A DNA stretch of 23,549 nt from M3007 sp035299505 (GTDB lineage: Bacteria > Bacteroidota > Bacteroidia > Chitinophagales > Saprospiraceae), in contig DATGWL010000004.1 of assembly GCA_035299505.1 (NCBI GenBank), positions 1-23,549 on the forward strand. Reading direction: 5' to 3'. The notes under the pieces are model-generated. The model ran no database searches. It had not been told where the DNA came from and was given only the letters and a program-made list of their open reading frames with translations. The translations under genes and the position numbers were made by a program. The first letter of the stretch is position 1; every line of letters starts with the position of its first letter. This document shows positions 15,254 to 23,088 of this stretch, in pieces.

Positions 15254-15327
15254 TCGGGATACCAGGATTCGAACCTGGGACCCCCTGCTCCCAAAGCAGG
15301 TGCGCTACCGGACTGCGCTACATCCCG
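15254..15327 (-). tRNA. tRNA-Pro (anticodon TGG)
   Basis: 74 nt with all arms intact: acceptor CGGGATG/TATCCCG plus discriminator A, D stem GCGC/GCGC, anticodon arm CCTGC-TTTGGGA-GCAGG (anticodon TGG), T arm CCAGG-TTCGAAT-CCTGG. No CCA is encoded. It is the only sound tRNA-Pro of the cluster and the apparent parent of three altered copies. Confidence 0.97.
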
Positions 15328-15345
15328 AAAATATATCTTTCCCTA

Positions 15346-15421
15346 TCGGGATACCAGGATTAGAACCTGAGACCCTCCCGATTTTCAATCGGGATGCGCT
15401 ACCGGACTGCGCTAAATCCCG
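15346..15421 (-). tRNA. tRNA-Pro-derived gene with GAA anticodon loop, copy 2 (possible pseudogene)
   Basis: 76 nt. Acceptor, D and T regions match the neighbouring tRNA-Pro, but the anticodon arm is TCCCGA-TTGAAAA-TCGGGA: a six-pair stem, one pair longer than normal, with a loop that would place GAA (Phe) at 34-36. The T loop is TTCTAAT instead of TTCGAAT, and acceptor pair 7-66 is T-T. A true tRNA-Phe body is not present. It may be a pseudogene or a chimeric tRNA that decodes Phe codons or is uncharged. It is separated from tRNA-Pro by 18 bp. Confidence 0.6.
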
Positions 15422-15441
15422 AAAATTTTTTCTTTTCTTCG

Positions 15442-15517
15442 AGGGGATACCAGGATTAGAACCTGAGACCCTCCCGATTTTCAATCGGGATGCGCTACCG
15501 GACTGCGCTACATCCCG
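15442..15517 (-). tRNA. tRNA-Pro-derived gene with GAA anticodon loop, copy 3 (possible pseudogene)
   Basis: Differs from copy 2 at only three positions (7, 72 and the discriminator). It has the same six-pair anticodon stem TCCCGA/TCGGGA, loop TTGAAAA and T loop TTCTAAT. Here the first acceptor pair is C-C and the discriminator is T, so end pairing is weakened. The near identity of copies 2 and 3 points to recent duplication or conversion. It lies 20 bp from copies 2 and 3' of tRNA-Ser in the same transcript. Confidence 0.6.
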
Positions 15518-15537
15518 AAATATTTCTTTCAATCCAG

Positions 15538-15626
15538 CGGATAGGCCGGGATTCGAACCCGGGGTACGAGGTTACCCGTACGTCGGTTTAGCAAACCGGT
15601 GGTTTCAGCCACTCACCCACCTATCC
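15538..15626 (-). tRNA. tRNA-Ser (anticodon GCT)
   Basis: 89 nt class II tRNA: acceptor GGATAGG/CCTATCC with discriminator G, anticodon loop TTGCTAA (GCT), long variable arm GTACGGGTAACCTCGTAC, and T arm CCGGG-TTCGAAT-CCCGG. No CCA is encoded. It is the first gene of the minus-strand tRNA cluster, about 10 bp downstream of a near-perfect promoter. Confidence 0.95.
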
Positions 15627-15637
15627 AAATCGGGCCG

Positions 15638-15669
15638 CAAATATATGATGGGCCTTTTTAAATCTCAAA
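15638..15669 (-). promoter_or_regulatory. Promoter of the tRNA cluster (TTTG-N20-TATATTTG)
   Basis: On the minus strand TTTG (15669-15666), 20 bp, then TATATTTG (15645-15638) exactly fit the Bacteroidota -33/-7 consensus. Initiation would fall a few bases before the tRNA-Ser 5' end at 15626. It probably drives tRNA-Ser, both altered copies and tRNA-Pro as one precursor. Confidence 0.8.
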
Positions 15670-15749
15670 ATCATTTTGAAACATTTTTTTAATTTCTTTA
15701 AAAAGGACCCAAAACAGGTGTTTTTGCCGCTTCTTTGAACCGTTTGCAA

Positions 15750-15792
15750 CTTTTTGTCGGGGCAACACTACCTGTGTCACCCCGACAAAAAG
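15750..15792 (-). terminator. Hairpin after the giant secreted protein gene
   Basis: CTTTTTGTCGGGG (15750-15762) and CCCCGACAAAAAG (15780-15792) form a perfect 13-bp stem, with inner ACAC/GTGT. It starts 5 bp past the stop codon at 15798. The U-run lies in the 5' arm and not after the stem, so classical rho-independent action is uncertain. Confidence 0.6.
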
Positions 15793-15797
15793 CTTCA

Positions 15798-18700
15798 CTA
15801 CCTCTCTACAACAAACCTGCTCGTATATCGCTCGCCAGCTTCCGTACGCATCTCCAGGATGTACAACCCGCTCACCATGCGCTCCGGCAAGTCAAACAGC
15901 TGAATCTCCTCCGTTGCCGGTACCCCACGTTGCAATATTTGCCGACCCTGGGCATCCAATACCCGTACCTGCAATACCTGCCCTGCCCAGGCAGAAAAAT
16001 CAACGTACAACTCCCCGCCGGTCGGATTGGGGAACAACATCAATTCCGGTGCCTCCCGCACGATATCCCCCAATACCTGATCCCGCTCCTCGCCCGGCTG
16101 CTGACTGTTACCCGTAGGCGTTACACCAATCGGACAATAGAATGTGTTGAGGTGCGCCGCCAGGAAAATATTGGGCGATAACTTGGAAATCACATGGATA
16201 TAGGTAACACTGGCCTGTGCCGGCAAGGTGTATTTGAATATGTCCGACTCCCCGTTGTGGATGCCATCTGATACCGAAGAATACCGGATGGAGTACTGTG
16301 GCGAGAAGTTCGGGCTGCGCACCTTATACGCATTGCCCGATGGTGCTGTGTAAATGGCGTCGTTGGCTGGTTCCATAGCCACCAGGCCGCTCGGAATTTG
16401 CATGGCTGTGTAAATGAGCCTGTTGTCGCAATTGTTTGTTACCCGTATCCGGTACGTGCGGTTTTTGCCGGCATCTTCCGTAATGGTCAGCAGCTCGTAC
16501 TTAACGCATCCCGCCACCTTGGTGTCGCAAGGCTCATCCTCACCCACCGTTATGGTAAAACAACAGGACGCAGATTGGCCGCAGGCATCCTTAGCCTCAA
16601 AACAAACGCTGGTGGCTCCTTCCGGGAACAAAGCGCCTGAAACCGGGCCACTGGTGCGCACCACATCAAGCCCCGGACAAACGCAGTTTGTGCCCGCCAC
16701 CGGATCTTGATAGTTGACAACCACGCCGTTGACGCCGTTGGGCAATGCCACTACCTGCGGACTCGGACACAAAATGGTCACCTGAGATGGCGCCGGTGTG
16801 CTGAATACCAGCGTAAAAGTTGCCATGGTGTCGCATCCGCCGTTGGCTGCCGGAAATACAAGCTGTACAACCCCAGGCTGGGTGTACACATTTCCGCCCA
16901 ACACAATGCTCTCGCCCGGACAAAACTCAATGGTTTCATTGCGCACCGGCTGAGGCAGCTGGGTCAGTGTATAGGTTACAATTGTATCGCAGGCCGTTGC
17001 AGAGCTCAGGGTGTCTATCACCACGGCTGATTGCGTATAAACCTGCCCGCCAATGGTTACGAAACTGCCCGCGCAGAAGCTGATGGATTCCGTGCGTATC
17101 TGGTATGGCTGTTTAACCAGGGTAAAAGTGGCAATCGTATCGCAGCCAATGCTGGCCGGCAAGGTATCAACCACTACGCCGGGCTGCGTATACACCTGAC
17201 CGTTTATGGTTACTGATCCACCTTCACAAAATACAATGGTCGCATTTTTGGTAGGGTAGGGATGCGCTGCAATGGTATAACTGCGCAGGGTGTCGCAACC
17301 GCCAACCCCTTCAATAAACACGGTAAAGGTGGTATCCTGCGTGTATTCCACGCCTTCAATGGTTAGGCTTTCACCCGGACACAGCTCCACGGCCAATTGT
17401 TCCTCAACCAATACCTCGCATTGATTCTCCAGTGCCAGCGCTGCGGCAGGATGTATGTCCTGAATTTTTATGCTGAATTCTTCGGTGAAAGCGAGCTGTT
17501 GCATGGCTACCAGAAGGTTCGCCGGATTTGAAATAATGCTGGTTCCGGAAACAGCCGGTTGAATCAGGTCGCAATTGCCATCTACAGTGGCAAACAGGGA
17601 GGTTTTGGCAATCAGCATCTGGCTGGGGCCGGTTTGCTGGCGGGTGGAAGCCACCAAAAACAGGTGATTGCCCTGTACAAGGATTTGCGACTGTACATTG
17701 GAGAGGTTTGCCAAAAAGTCGTCAAAACCCAAATCTACTTTACGGGTCCAGGCCAGAGAACCATTTTTATCGGTTTTGATCAGGTATAAATTGCCTGGTC
17801 CCACCAAATCGTGCGCTAAAATCAAAAAGCCGTCTGGCAAACTGATTAATTCATCTGCCGCGATGCTGAGGGCTTCCGGAATATTGAAACGTTTGGCCCA
17901 TTGCAGGTTGCCGCCCAGCCCGTGTTTGTACAGGAAAATAAGGCTGTTGGACAGGTTGTCGTCTATTTCACTGCCGTAACCAACCGAGTAAATGCTGTTG
18001 TCTTCAATCAGCAGGTCCATGCCATACAGTCGGGCTGGTTCGCCGGGCGCCACATGCCCCAGCCTTGCCCAGTCTACGTTTCCGGTAGCCAGGTCTATGC
18101 GCGACAGGGCGTGTCGCATGTCGGTAAAATCAACGCCGTTGGTATACCGGCCCACGCCGAACAATTTGCCGTTGTGGATCACCGCTGCGTTGAAATTATC
18201 GGCGCTGCCCAGGTGGAGTTTCTGGTTCATTGCGCCAGCTACATCCACGGTGCCGTCTGAACGGGTAATCTCCATCAGCCGGTTGTCGTTGGTAGGACTG
18301 TGTGGATTGTCGTACACCAAATAGTTGCCATTGGGTAGTTCCAGCAATCCCATCGTATAGGCCGATTCGAAGCCGTACTCGCTCAGCCACAGGATATTGC
18401 CTGTATTGGGGTTGTATCGCAGGATGAAGCCTTTGGCGCCGGGCTGGAAAGGGCCGCTTTGGCCCAAACCGGCTATCATGCCTTCAGAATCCACGATCAG
18501 ATCCGAAAGGTAATCCTCCAGGCCACTGTTCACATCAAAGGTTCTCGACCAGATCAGGGTTCCCGCCGGACTCATTTTCAGGAGCAACACACTGTCTTGT
18601 TTGGCCCCAGTAATGTACAGGTTGCCATCTTGGCTATCGTACACCCCATAACCGCGCACATCGCCATCCGGGGAGCCAAGTGTTTTAATGTACGTTTCGG

Positions 18701-20456
18701 CATTGCAGGCGCAGTTGTTAAATACCACCTCTGCGCTGGCGCTGATGGCAATACCGCAGCCGTCGGTTATTTCCACCGTGTATACCCCGGTATTTTGTGT
18801 TTGTATGGCCGCAGTAGTTTCGCCGGTACTCCACAGATAGCTTAAGCCTGGCAATCCGCCATTAACATTCGGTGTAAGGGTAGCGATTTCGCCCACACAA
18901 AGCGATTGGGCGTTCATGCTGGCTGTAAATACCGGATTGTCGTTGATCACAAATTCTACCACGCCCTGACTGCAGGAGCAGGAATTTGGCACCACCAGTT
19001 GGATATTCTCCGGGCCTTCCGGCAATCCGTCGGCAAGTACCTGGATGGGGATGATTACCTCCGTCTGACCAGCCGGAATAACGGCCGGATTAGTCAGCGC
19101 AACATAGTCTACACCGGGAATAGCCGTTCCGCCGACAATGAAGTTTACCGGAAGCGGCAAGTTCAGGTTGCCATTTCCTCTGGAAAAACGAATGCTTCCG
19201 GCATCACAACTTTCATAAGCGGTGTTGCCACCGCCCGGATAAGCCGGTGTAGCCAATACCTCGCCGCCGGCATCGAATGAATTGGCTTTGAGGAAAACTG
19301 CAGAATCCCAGACACCGTCGGCGGCATCGGCAATTTTCAGTTTGATATGGTAAGTCTGGCAAGGCGTAACATTGGCGATGGCTATCAGTTTCCGGGTAAA
19401 TCCATCGTACTGGATTTCCTGTGGAATAATGCCGGTGTTGGGCGGTACACTCGGACAATCCTGGTGCACTATCGGCGTACTGTGTATGTAGAGTCCGCTA
19501 TTGGTAATGTGGTTTATGGTATTAATGGAAACCGGGGTGTTGGTATTGGGCACCAGAGCAATGTTTTGTGTGCCGTTGATACCGGGGCCGGAAATAAAAA
19601 AGCCAAATACGTCATTGAACGCCGTGTTCACGTATTCGCAATATTCTTCAGAGGCAAAAACAAACTCAAAACTGACGGTATTTTGCGTTGGGATAAAATC
19701 AAATTCAATGTTGGCGCGATCGTAGATGTTGGCATTTGCCAGTGTATTGAGTTCTGCATCTGGTGTGAGTATGCCAAAACCAAAACTGGATCCATTCGCG
19801 TCGTTGGGGCCGGGAGCCAGTTCAATATTACCGGTTGCCAGGATTATACCTGAGTCAAAGCCGATATTCGTGGAACCATTGGAAAAGGTGCCAATCTGTG
19901 TAGGCATTCCCTGGTAGGTTACGTTGCTGATTTGGAAACATCCACCTCCTACCAACACATTTTCAATGAGTTGCTGGGCACTTTGTCCTCCCTGCACCTC
20001 CAACAGCGATAAATCTGCCATGCCGGAGAGTTTATCAACCCACGCCCGACTTTCCGGACAATTTTCGCAAACGATGGAAAGGAAGGCAGGTACCTCATTG
20101 CTTAGTTCCGGACTACTTGCCTTGATCTGGATATCCAGGCATGCTTGCGGAGCAGCGAAGGTGATGCTATGGTTGCCCTCGCGCAGGAAAGCTACCTTGC
20201 TTGCACCGGCTGACAGGCCCGGCGCCGGCGCCAGCTCAAAGTAAGCCTGCTGCCCGGATGCCATGGGTACTGCAATCAGTTTGTAGGTATTTCCCGGGGT
20301 CAACCCGCAAAGGCTCAGGGTATTCGTGCCCTGTTCGAGTGTCAGCGGCGCGCGCATTTTGTAACCGCTGAACTGAATTTCCGGAAATTGCTGCGCGGTG
20401 CAAATACCGGTGAAGAGGAAAAGAAGGAGCAGAGTAGGAAAAATCCTGATTCCCAT
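15798..20456 (-). CDS. Giant mosaic T9SS cargo with choice-of-anchor L domain
   Basis: 1552 residues. Signal peptide at 1-21 (TLLLLFLFTGICTAQ). Domain order: an N-terminal beta region; a choice-of-anchor L domain (about 150-395) with GFDSGIILATGNIELAPGPN and FEFVFASEEYCEYV; a Calx-beta-like module (about 408-507; GVDYVALTNPAVIPAGQT, GPENIQLVV); an Ig-like piece (507-582); a long propeller region (about 585-960; DGNLYITG, GFILRYNPNTGNILW, LYLIKTDKNGS); four ~50-residue repeats with cores near 1026, 1077, 1128 and 1179 (FCxGxxVTIxGQVYTQ, GCDTI); an HYR module (about 1223-1305; GATSVCFEAKDACGQSASCCF); a final beta region; and a T9SS type A tail (about 1470-1552; LMLFPNPTGGELYVDF, VSGLYILEM, RFVVER). 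It should be a surface or secreted adhesin-like protein; no catalytic domain is evident. It is probably monocistronic. Confidence 0.88.
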   Translation of the reverse strand: MGIRIFPTLLLLFLFTGICTAQQFPEIQFSGYKMRAPLTLEQGTNTLSLCGLTPGNTYKLIAVPMASGQQAYFELAPAPGLSAGASKVAFLREGNHSITFAAPQACLDIQIKASSPELSNEVPAFLSIVCENCPESRAWVDKLSGMADLSLLEVQGGQSAQQLIENVLVGGGCFQISNVTYQGMPTQIGTFSNGSTNIGFDSGIILATGNIELAPGPNDANGSSFGFGILTPDAELNTLANANIYDRANIEFDFIPTQNTVSFEFVFASEEYCEYVNTAFNDVFGFFISGPGINGTQNIALVPNTNTPVSINTINHITNSGLYIHSTPIVHQDCPSVPPNTGIIPQEIQYDGFTRKLIAIANVTPCQTYHIKLKIADAADGVWDSAVFLKANSFDAGGEVLATPAYPGGGNTAYESCDAGSIRFSRGNGNLNLPLPVNFIVGGTAIPGVDYVALTNPAVIPAGQTEVIIPIQVLADGLPEGPENIQLVVPNSCSCSQGVVEFVINDNPVFTASMNAQSLCVGEIATLTPNVNGGLPGLSYLWSTGETTAAIQTQNTGVYTVEITDGCGIAISASAEVVFNNCACNAETYIKTLGSPDGDVRGYGVYDSQDGNLYITGAKQDSVLLLKMSPAGTLIWSRTFDVNSGLEDYLSDLIVDSEGMIAGLGQSGPFQPGAKGFILRYNPNTGNILWLSEYGFESAYTMGLLELPNGNYLVYDNPHSPTNDNRLMEITRSDGTVDVAGAMNQKLHLGSADNFNAAVIHNGKLFGVGRYTNGVDFTDMRHALSRIDLATGNVDWARLGHVAPGEPARLYGMDLLIEDNSIYSVGYGSEIDDNLSNSLIFLYKHGLGGNLQWAKRFNIPEALSIAADELISLPDGFLILAHDLVGPGNLYLIKTDKNGSLAWTRKVDLGFDDFLANLSNVQSQILVQGNHLFLVASTRQQTGPSQMLIAKTSLFATVDGNCDLIQPAVSGTSIISNPANLLVAMQQLAFTEEFSIKIQDIHPAAALALENQCEVLVEEQLAVELCPGESLTIEGVEYTQDTTFTVFIEGVGGCDTLRSYTIAAHPYPTKNATIVFCEGGSVTINGQVYTQPGVVVDTLPASIGCDTIATFTLVKQPYQIRTESISFCAGSFVTIGGQVYTQSAVVIDTLSSATACDTIVTYTLTQLPQPVRNETIEFCPGESIVLGGNVYTQPGVVQLVFPAANGGCDTMATFTLVFSTPAPSQVTILCPSPQVVALPNGVNGVVVNYQDPVAGTNCVCPGLDVVRTSGPVSGALFPEGATSVCFEAKDACGQSASCCFTITVGEDEPCDTKVAGCVKYELLTITEDAGKNRTYRIRVTNNCDNRLIYTAMQIPSGLVAMEPANDAIYTAPSGNAYKVRSPNFSPQYSIRYSSVSDGIHNGESDIFKYTLPAQASVTYIHVISKLSPNIFLAAHLNTFYCPIGVTPTGNSQQPGEERDQVLGDIVREAPELMLFPNPTGGELYVDFSAWAGQVLQVRVLDAQGRQILQRGVPATEEIQLFDLPERMVSGLYILEMRTEAGERYTSRFVVER

Positions 20457-20615
20457 AAGCGTTATAGTATTGGTGAAATGGATGTCATAAAAAAAGGGAA
20501 TTCCCAGCTTGCAAGTCGGTTTCCCCTTCTAAAAAACCGCACCGCAGAGCATGAAAATCCCCGCCTCGAAAGTAGTGCGTTCTTTGGTTCAATGACCAGG
20601 AACGGCCCTGTTTTT

Positions 20616-20690
20616 TGCACTTTTGTCGTAAACAAGGCACAGACTTGTCTGAGGCATTCCTCACGGTTATGTTTCTGATACAAAAGTGCA
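20616..20690. other. 75-bp structured intergenic segment
   Basis: TGCACTTTTGT (20616-20626) and ACAAAAGTGCA (20680-20690) are exact reverse complements. They enclose two smaller pairs, ACAAG/CTTGT and GAGG-CATT-CCTC. It lies in the 286-bp gene-free stretch 20457-20742, between the giant protein gene and the groEL terminator. It could be a small RNA or leader structure on either strand. Short frames across it look spurious. Confidence 0.4.
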
Positions 20691-20742
20691 GGCAGGCAGG
20701 CGCCCGGGCCAAACACAAAAAAGCGGATCGCTTCCGGCAGGG

Positions 20743-20782
20743 ACAAAAAAAAGAGTCATCCCGACAAATGCCGGGATGACTC
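20743..20782 (-). terminator. Rho-independent terminator of groESL
   Basis: Minus-strand stem GAGTCATCCCGGCA / TGTCGGGATGACTC (one mismatch) around a short loop, followed by eight T residues. It begins about 34 bp after the groEL stop codon. Confidence 0.92.
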
Positions 20783-20815
20783 AGGTATGTTACTATTTCG
20801 AGAGCCGGTTGGCTA

Positions 20816-22456
20816 TTACATCATGCCGTCCATGCCGCCCATGCCCGGGTGGCTGTGACCATGAGCTTCGGCTTTCTTAGGTTTTTCGCTGATCACACAT
20901 TCGGTGGTGAGCACCAGACCGGAAATAGAAGCCGCATTCTCCAGTGCCACACGTGTCACTTTGGTTGGGTCAATGATGCCGGCTTTTTTCATGTCTTCGT
21001 ACTCATCTGTGCGGGCGTTGTAGCCGAAAGCTGCTTTGCCGTCCAGTACTTTGTGGAATACCAGTGAGCCGTCTACACCTGCGTTTTCAGCGATGGTGCG
21101 GATAGGCGCCTCCAGCGATTTGCGTACGATGGCGATACCAGTGGTTTCGTCTTCGTTTTCGCCTTTCATGCCGTCGAGGCTCTTGATGGCGCGCACCAGA
21201 GCAACACCGCCGCCTGGTACGATACCTTCTTCAATGGCCGCACGGGTAGCATGCAGAGCATCGTCTACGCGGTCTTTCTTTTCTTTCATTTCAACCTCAG
21301 TGGCTGCGCCTACGTAAAGCACTGCTACACCGCCTGCAAGTTTAGCCAGGCGCTCCTGAAGTTTTTCACGATCGTAATCGCTGGTGGTAGCGTCAATTTG
21401 CTGCTTGATCTGGCTGGTGCGCGCTTTGATGTCGGCAGCTTTGCCTTTACCGTCAACAATAGTGGTGTTGTCTTTGTCCACCGTGATGCGGCCGCATTGA
21501 CCCAGGTGTTCCAGACCGGCGTTTTCCAGTTTGTAACCTTGCTCTTCGCTGATCACGGTACCACCGGTCAGGATAGCAATGTCTTCCAGCATTGCTTTGC
21601 GGCGGTCGCCGAAGCCTGGAGCTTTCACAGCTACTACTTTCAGACCGGCGCGCAGGCGGTTTACCACCAATACGCCGAGGGCCTGAGAGTCAACATCTTC
21701 AGCGATGATGAGGAGCGGACGACCGGTTTGCAGGGATTTTTCGAGTACCGGCACCAGATCCTGCATGTTGCTGATCTTTTTGTCGGTAATGAGGATGAAC
21801 GGATTTTCGTAATCCGCTACCATTTTCTCTGCATCGGTGATAAAGTAAGGGCTGAGGTATCCGCGGTCGAATTGCATACCGATTACTTCCTCTACATAGG
21901 TATCGGTACCTTTTGCTTCTTCAACAGTGATTACACCGTCTTTGGAAACACGTTTCATAGCATCAGCCAGCAGGGTGCCGATGGTTTCATCGTTATTGGC
22001 TGAGATTGCGGCCACTTGTTGGATTTTTTTGAAATCATCGCCAATTTGCTCACTTTGTTCCTTGAGGTTGGCAACGATGGTTTTAACGGCTTTGTCGATC
22101 CCGCGTTTCAGGTCCATTGGGTTGGAACCTGCGGCTACGTTTTTCAAACCAGCAGTAACCATAGCTTGTGCCAGAACGGTAGCGGTAGTGGTACCGTCGC
22201 CGGCAGCATCAGCTGTTTTGCTGGCTACTTCACGCACCATTTGTGCGCCCATGTTGGCTACGGCATCTTCCAGTTCCACTTCTTTGGCTACGGTAACACC
22301 GTCTTTGGTGATGGCTGGCGCGCCGAAAGATTTTTGAATAACCACATTGCGACCTTTAGGGCCGAGGGTTACTTTAACTGCGTTTGCGAGAGCGTCAACA
22401 CCCTCTTTCAGCTTTTCACGGGCTTCTGTATTGAAGTTAATTTGTTTGGCAGACAT
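20816..22456 (-). CDS. groEL: Chaperonin GroEL (60 kDa)
   Basis: 546 residues, normal family length. It forms the double-ring ATP-driven folding chamber in the cytoplasm. Visible signatures are VTLGPKGRNVV and the ATPase segment AGDGTTTATVLAQ, with catalytic D87. RAAIEEGIVPGGGVALVRA lies in the second equatorial half, and AAVA-type family motifs are placed as in other GroELs. The C-terminal tail ends HGHSHPGMGGMDGMM, a His-containing variant of the usual GGM tail. It starts 50 bp after groES on the same strand and ends at a strong terminator, so groES-groEL form the usual operon. Confidence 0.98.
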   Translation of the reverse strand: MSAKQINFNTEAREKLKEGVDALANAVKVTLGPKGRNVVIQKSFGAPAITKDGVTVAKEVELEDAVANMGAQMVREVASKTADAAGDGTTTATVLAQAMVTAGLKNVAAGSNPMDLKRGIDKAVKTIVANLKEQSEQIGDDFKKIQQVAAISANNDETIGTLLADAMKRVSKDGVITVEEAKGTDTYVEEVIGMQFDRGYLSPYFITDAEKMVADYENPFILITDKKISNMQDLVPVLEKSLQTGRPLLIIAEDVDSQALGVLVVNRLRAGLKVVAVKAPGFGDRRKAMLEDIAILTGGTVISEEQGYKLENAGLEHLGQCGRITVDKDNTTIVDGKGKAADIKARTSQIKQQIDATTSDYDREKLQERLAKLAGGVAVLYVGAATEVEMKEKKDRVDDALHATRAAIEEGIVPGGGVALVRAIKSLDGMKGENEDETTGIAIVRKSLEAPIRTIAENAGVDGSLVFHKVLDGKAAFGYNARTDEYEDMKKAGIIDPTKVTRVALENAASISGLVLTTECVISEKPKKAEAHGHSHPGMGGMDGMM

Positions 22457-22506
22457 ATTTCTGTTGGATAAGAGTTATTGGAATGTGGTCAATGTGGGGA
22501 ATGGGG

Positions 22507-22779
22507 TTAAAGAATAACCAGGATTTCGTCTTCACGCATGATGATGAAGTCCTGACCTTCATGGCTGATTTCCTGTCCGGAATATTTGCCATACAGCACG
22601 ATATCTCCTACCTGAACAGTCATGGTGTGCGCGTCTTTACCGGATTTACCCGGACCAACGGCAACAACTTCACCGCGTTGGGGTTTTTCTTTCGCAGTAT
22701 CAGGAATGATGATACCACCTTTCGTTTTTTCTTCAGCAGGCGCCGGCTTAATGATCACGCGGTCAGCGATTGGCTTCAT
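22507..22779 (-). CDS. groES: Co-chaperonin GroES (10 kDa)
   Basis: 90 residues. It caps the GroEL ring as a heptamer. The start MKPIADRVIIKPAPAEEKTKGGIIIPD is the standard GroES beginning with its mobile loop (residues about 16-32). GEVVAVGPGK, VGDIVLYGKYSG and the end IIMREDEILVIL complete the fold. It is the first gene of the groESL operon. The upstream region has no complete CIRCE operator, only two GAGTGTTGA-type elements (see below), and no clear -33/-7 pair on this strand. Confidence 0.97.
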   Translation of the reverse strand: MKPIADRVIIKPAPAEEKTKGGIIIPDTAKEKPQRGEVVAVGPGKSGKDAHTMTVQVGDIVLYGKYSGQEISHEGQDFIIMREDEILVIL

Positions 22780-22804
22780 AACGTTTTAACTATTTTAATT
22801 TTGG

Positions 22805-22936
22805 TGAGTGTTGAAGATTCTGCCACAAACGGAATTATGTGCGGCATTCTGCCCTTGATCAAACTTCGTGCTACGCCGTAAGAACTGCCATTTTTTCAGA
22901 TGAACGACAAGTTGTGTCAGGTCTGAGTGTTGATGA
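22805..22936. promoter_or_regulatory. Pair of TGAGTGTTGAWGA direct repeats upstream of groES
   Basis: TGAGTGTTGAAGA (22805-22817) and TGAGTGTTGATGA (22924-22936) agree at 12 of 13 bases, 119 bp apart, within the 309-bp divergent region between groES and the sigma factor gene. The core GAGTGTTGA differs at two bases from the CIRCE half-site GAGTGCTAA, but no facing TTAGCACTC half is present. They could be binding sites for a stress regulator. The remainder of 22780-23088 holds no gene that I can recognise. Confidence 0.3.
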
Positions 22937-23053
22937 CTTGTCATATTGACTATAAACAGGAGGATAAAAAAAGATTGACTCAGTGAATTATGTATTTTAC
23001 CCTGGAGAAACATCCATTCAGAAACAAACTAAAATTCAATGACAGCAATGCGC

Positions 23054-23061
23054 TACTTTTG
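23054..23061 (+). promoter_or_regulatory. Candidate -7 box TACTTTTG for the sigma factor gene
   Basis: TACTTTTG matches TAnnTTTG and would start transcription about 20 nt before the ATG at 23089. No convincing -33 TTG lies at the proper distance. Confidence 0.4.
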
Positions 23062-23088
23062 GCCGTATTTTTTTGAGACCAGTCCAAT

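Noticed and set aside
15300..15692. 130-codon plus-strand frame with repeated IPGLEPETLPIFNRDALPDCA segments
   Set aside because: The repeats are translations of the tRNA-Pro-like genes, not a protein family.
20462..20746. 94-codon minus-strand frame upstream of the giant protein gene
   Set aside because: It overlaps the groEL terminator poly-T and the nested palindromes; it has no signal peptide or domain, and an overlapping alternative frame is equally long.
21251..22003. Long open frame antisense to groEL
   Set aside because: Shadow frame of a textbook chaperonin gene, with no domain signal.
22780..23040. CIRCE operator for groESL
   Set aside because: Only one-sided GAGTGTTGA elements are present; no inverted partner at nine bases.
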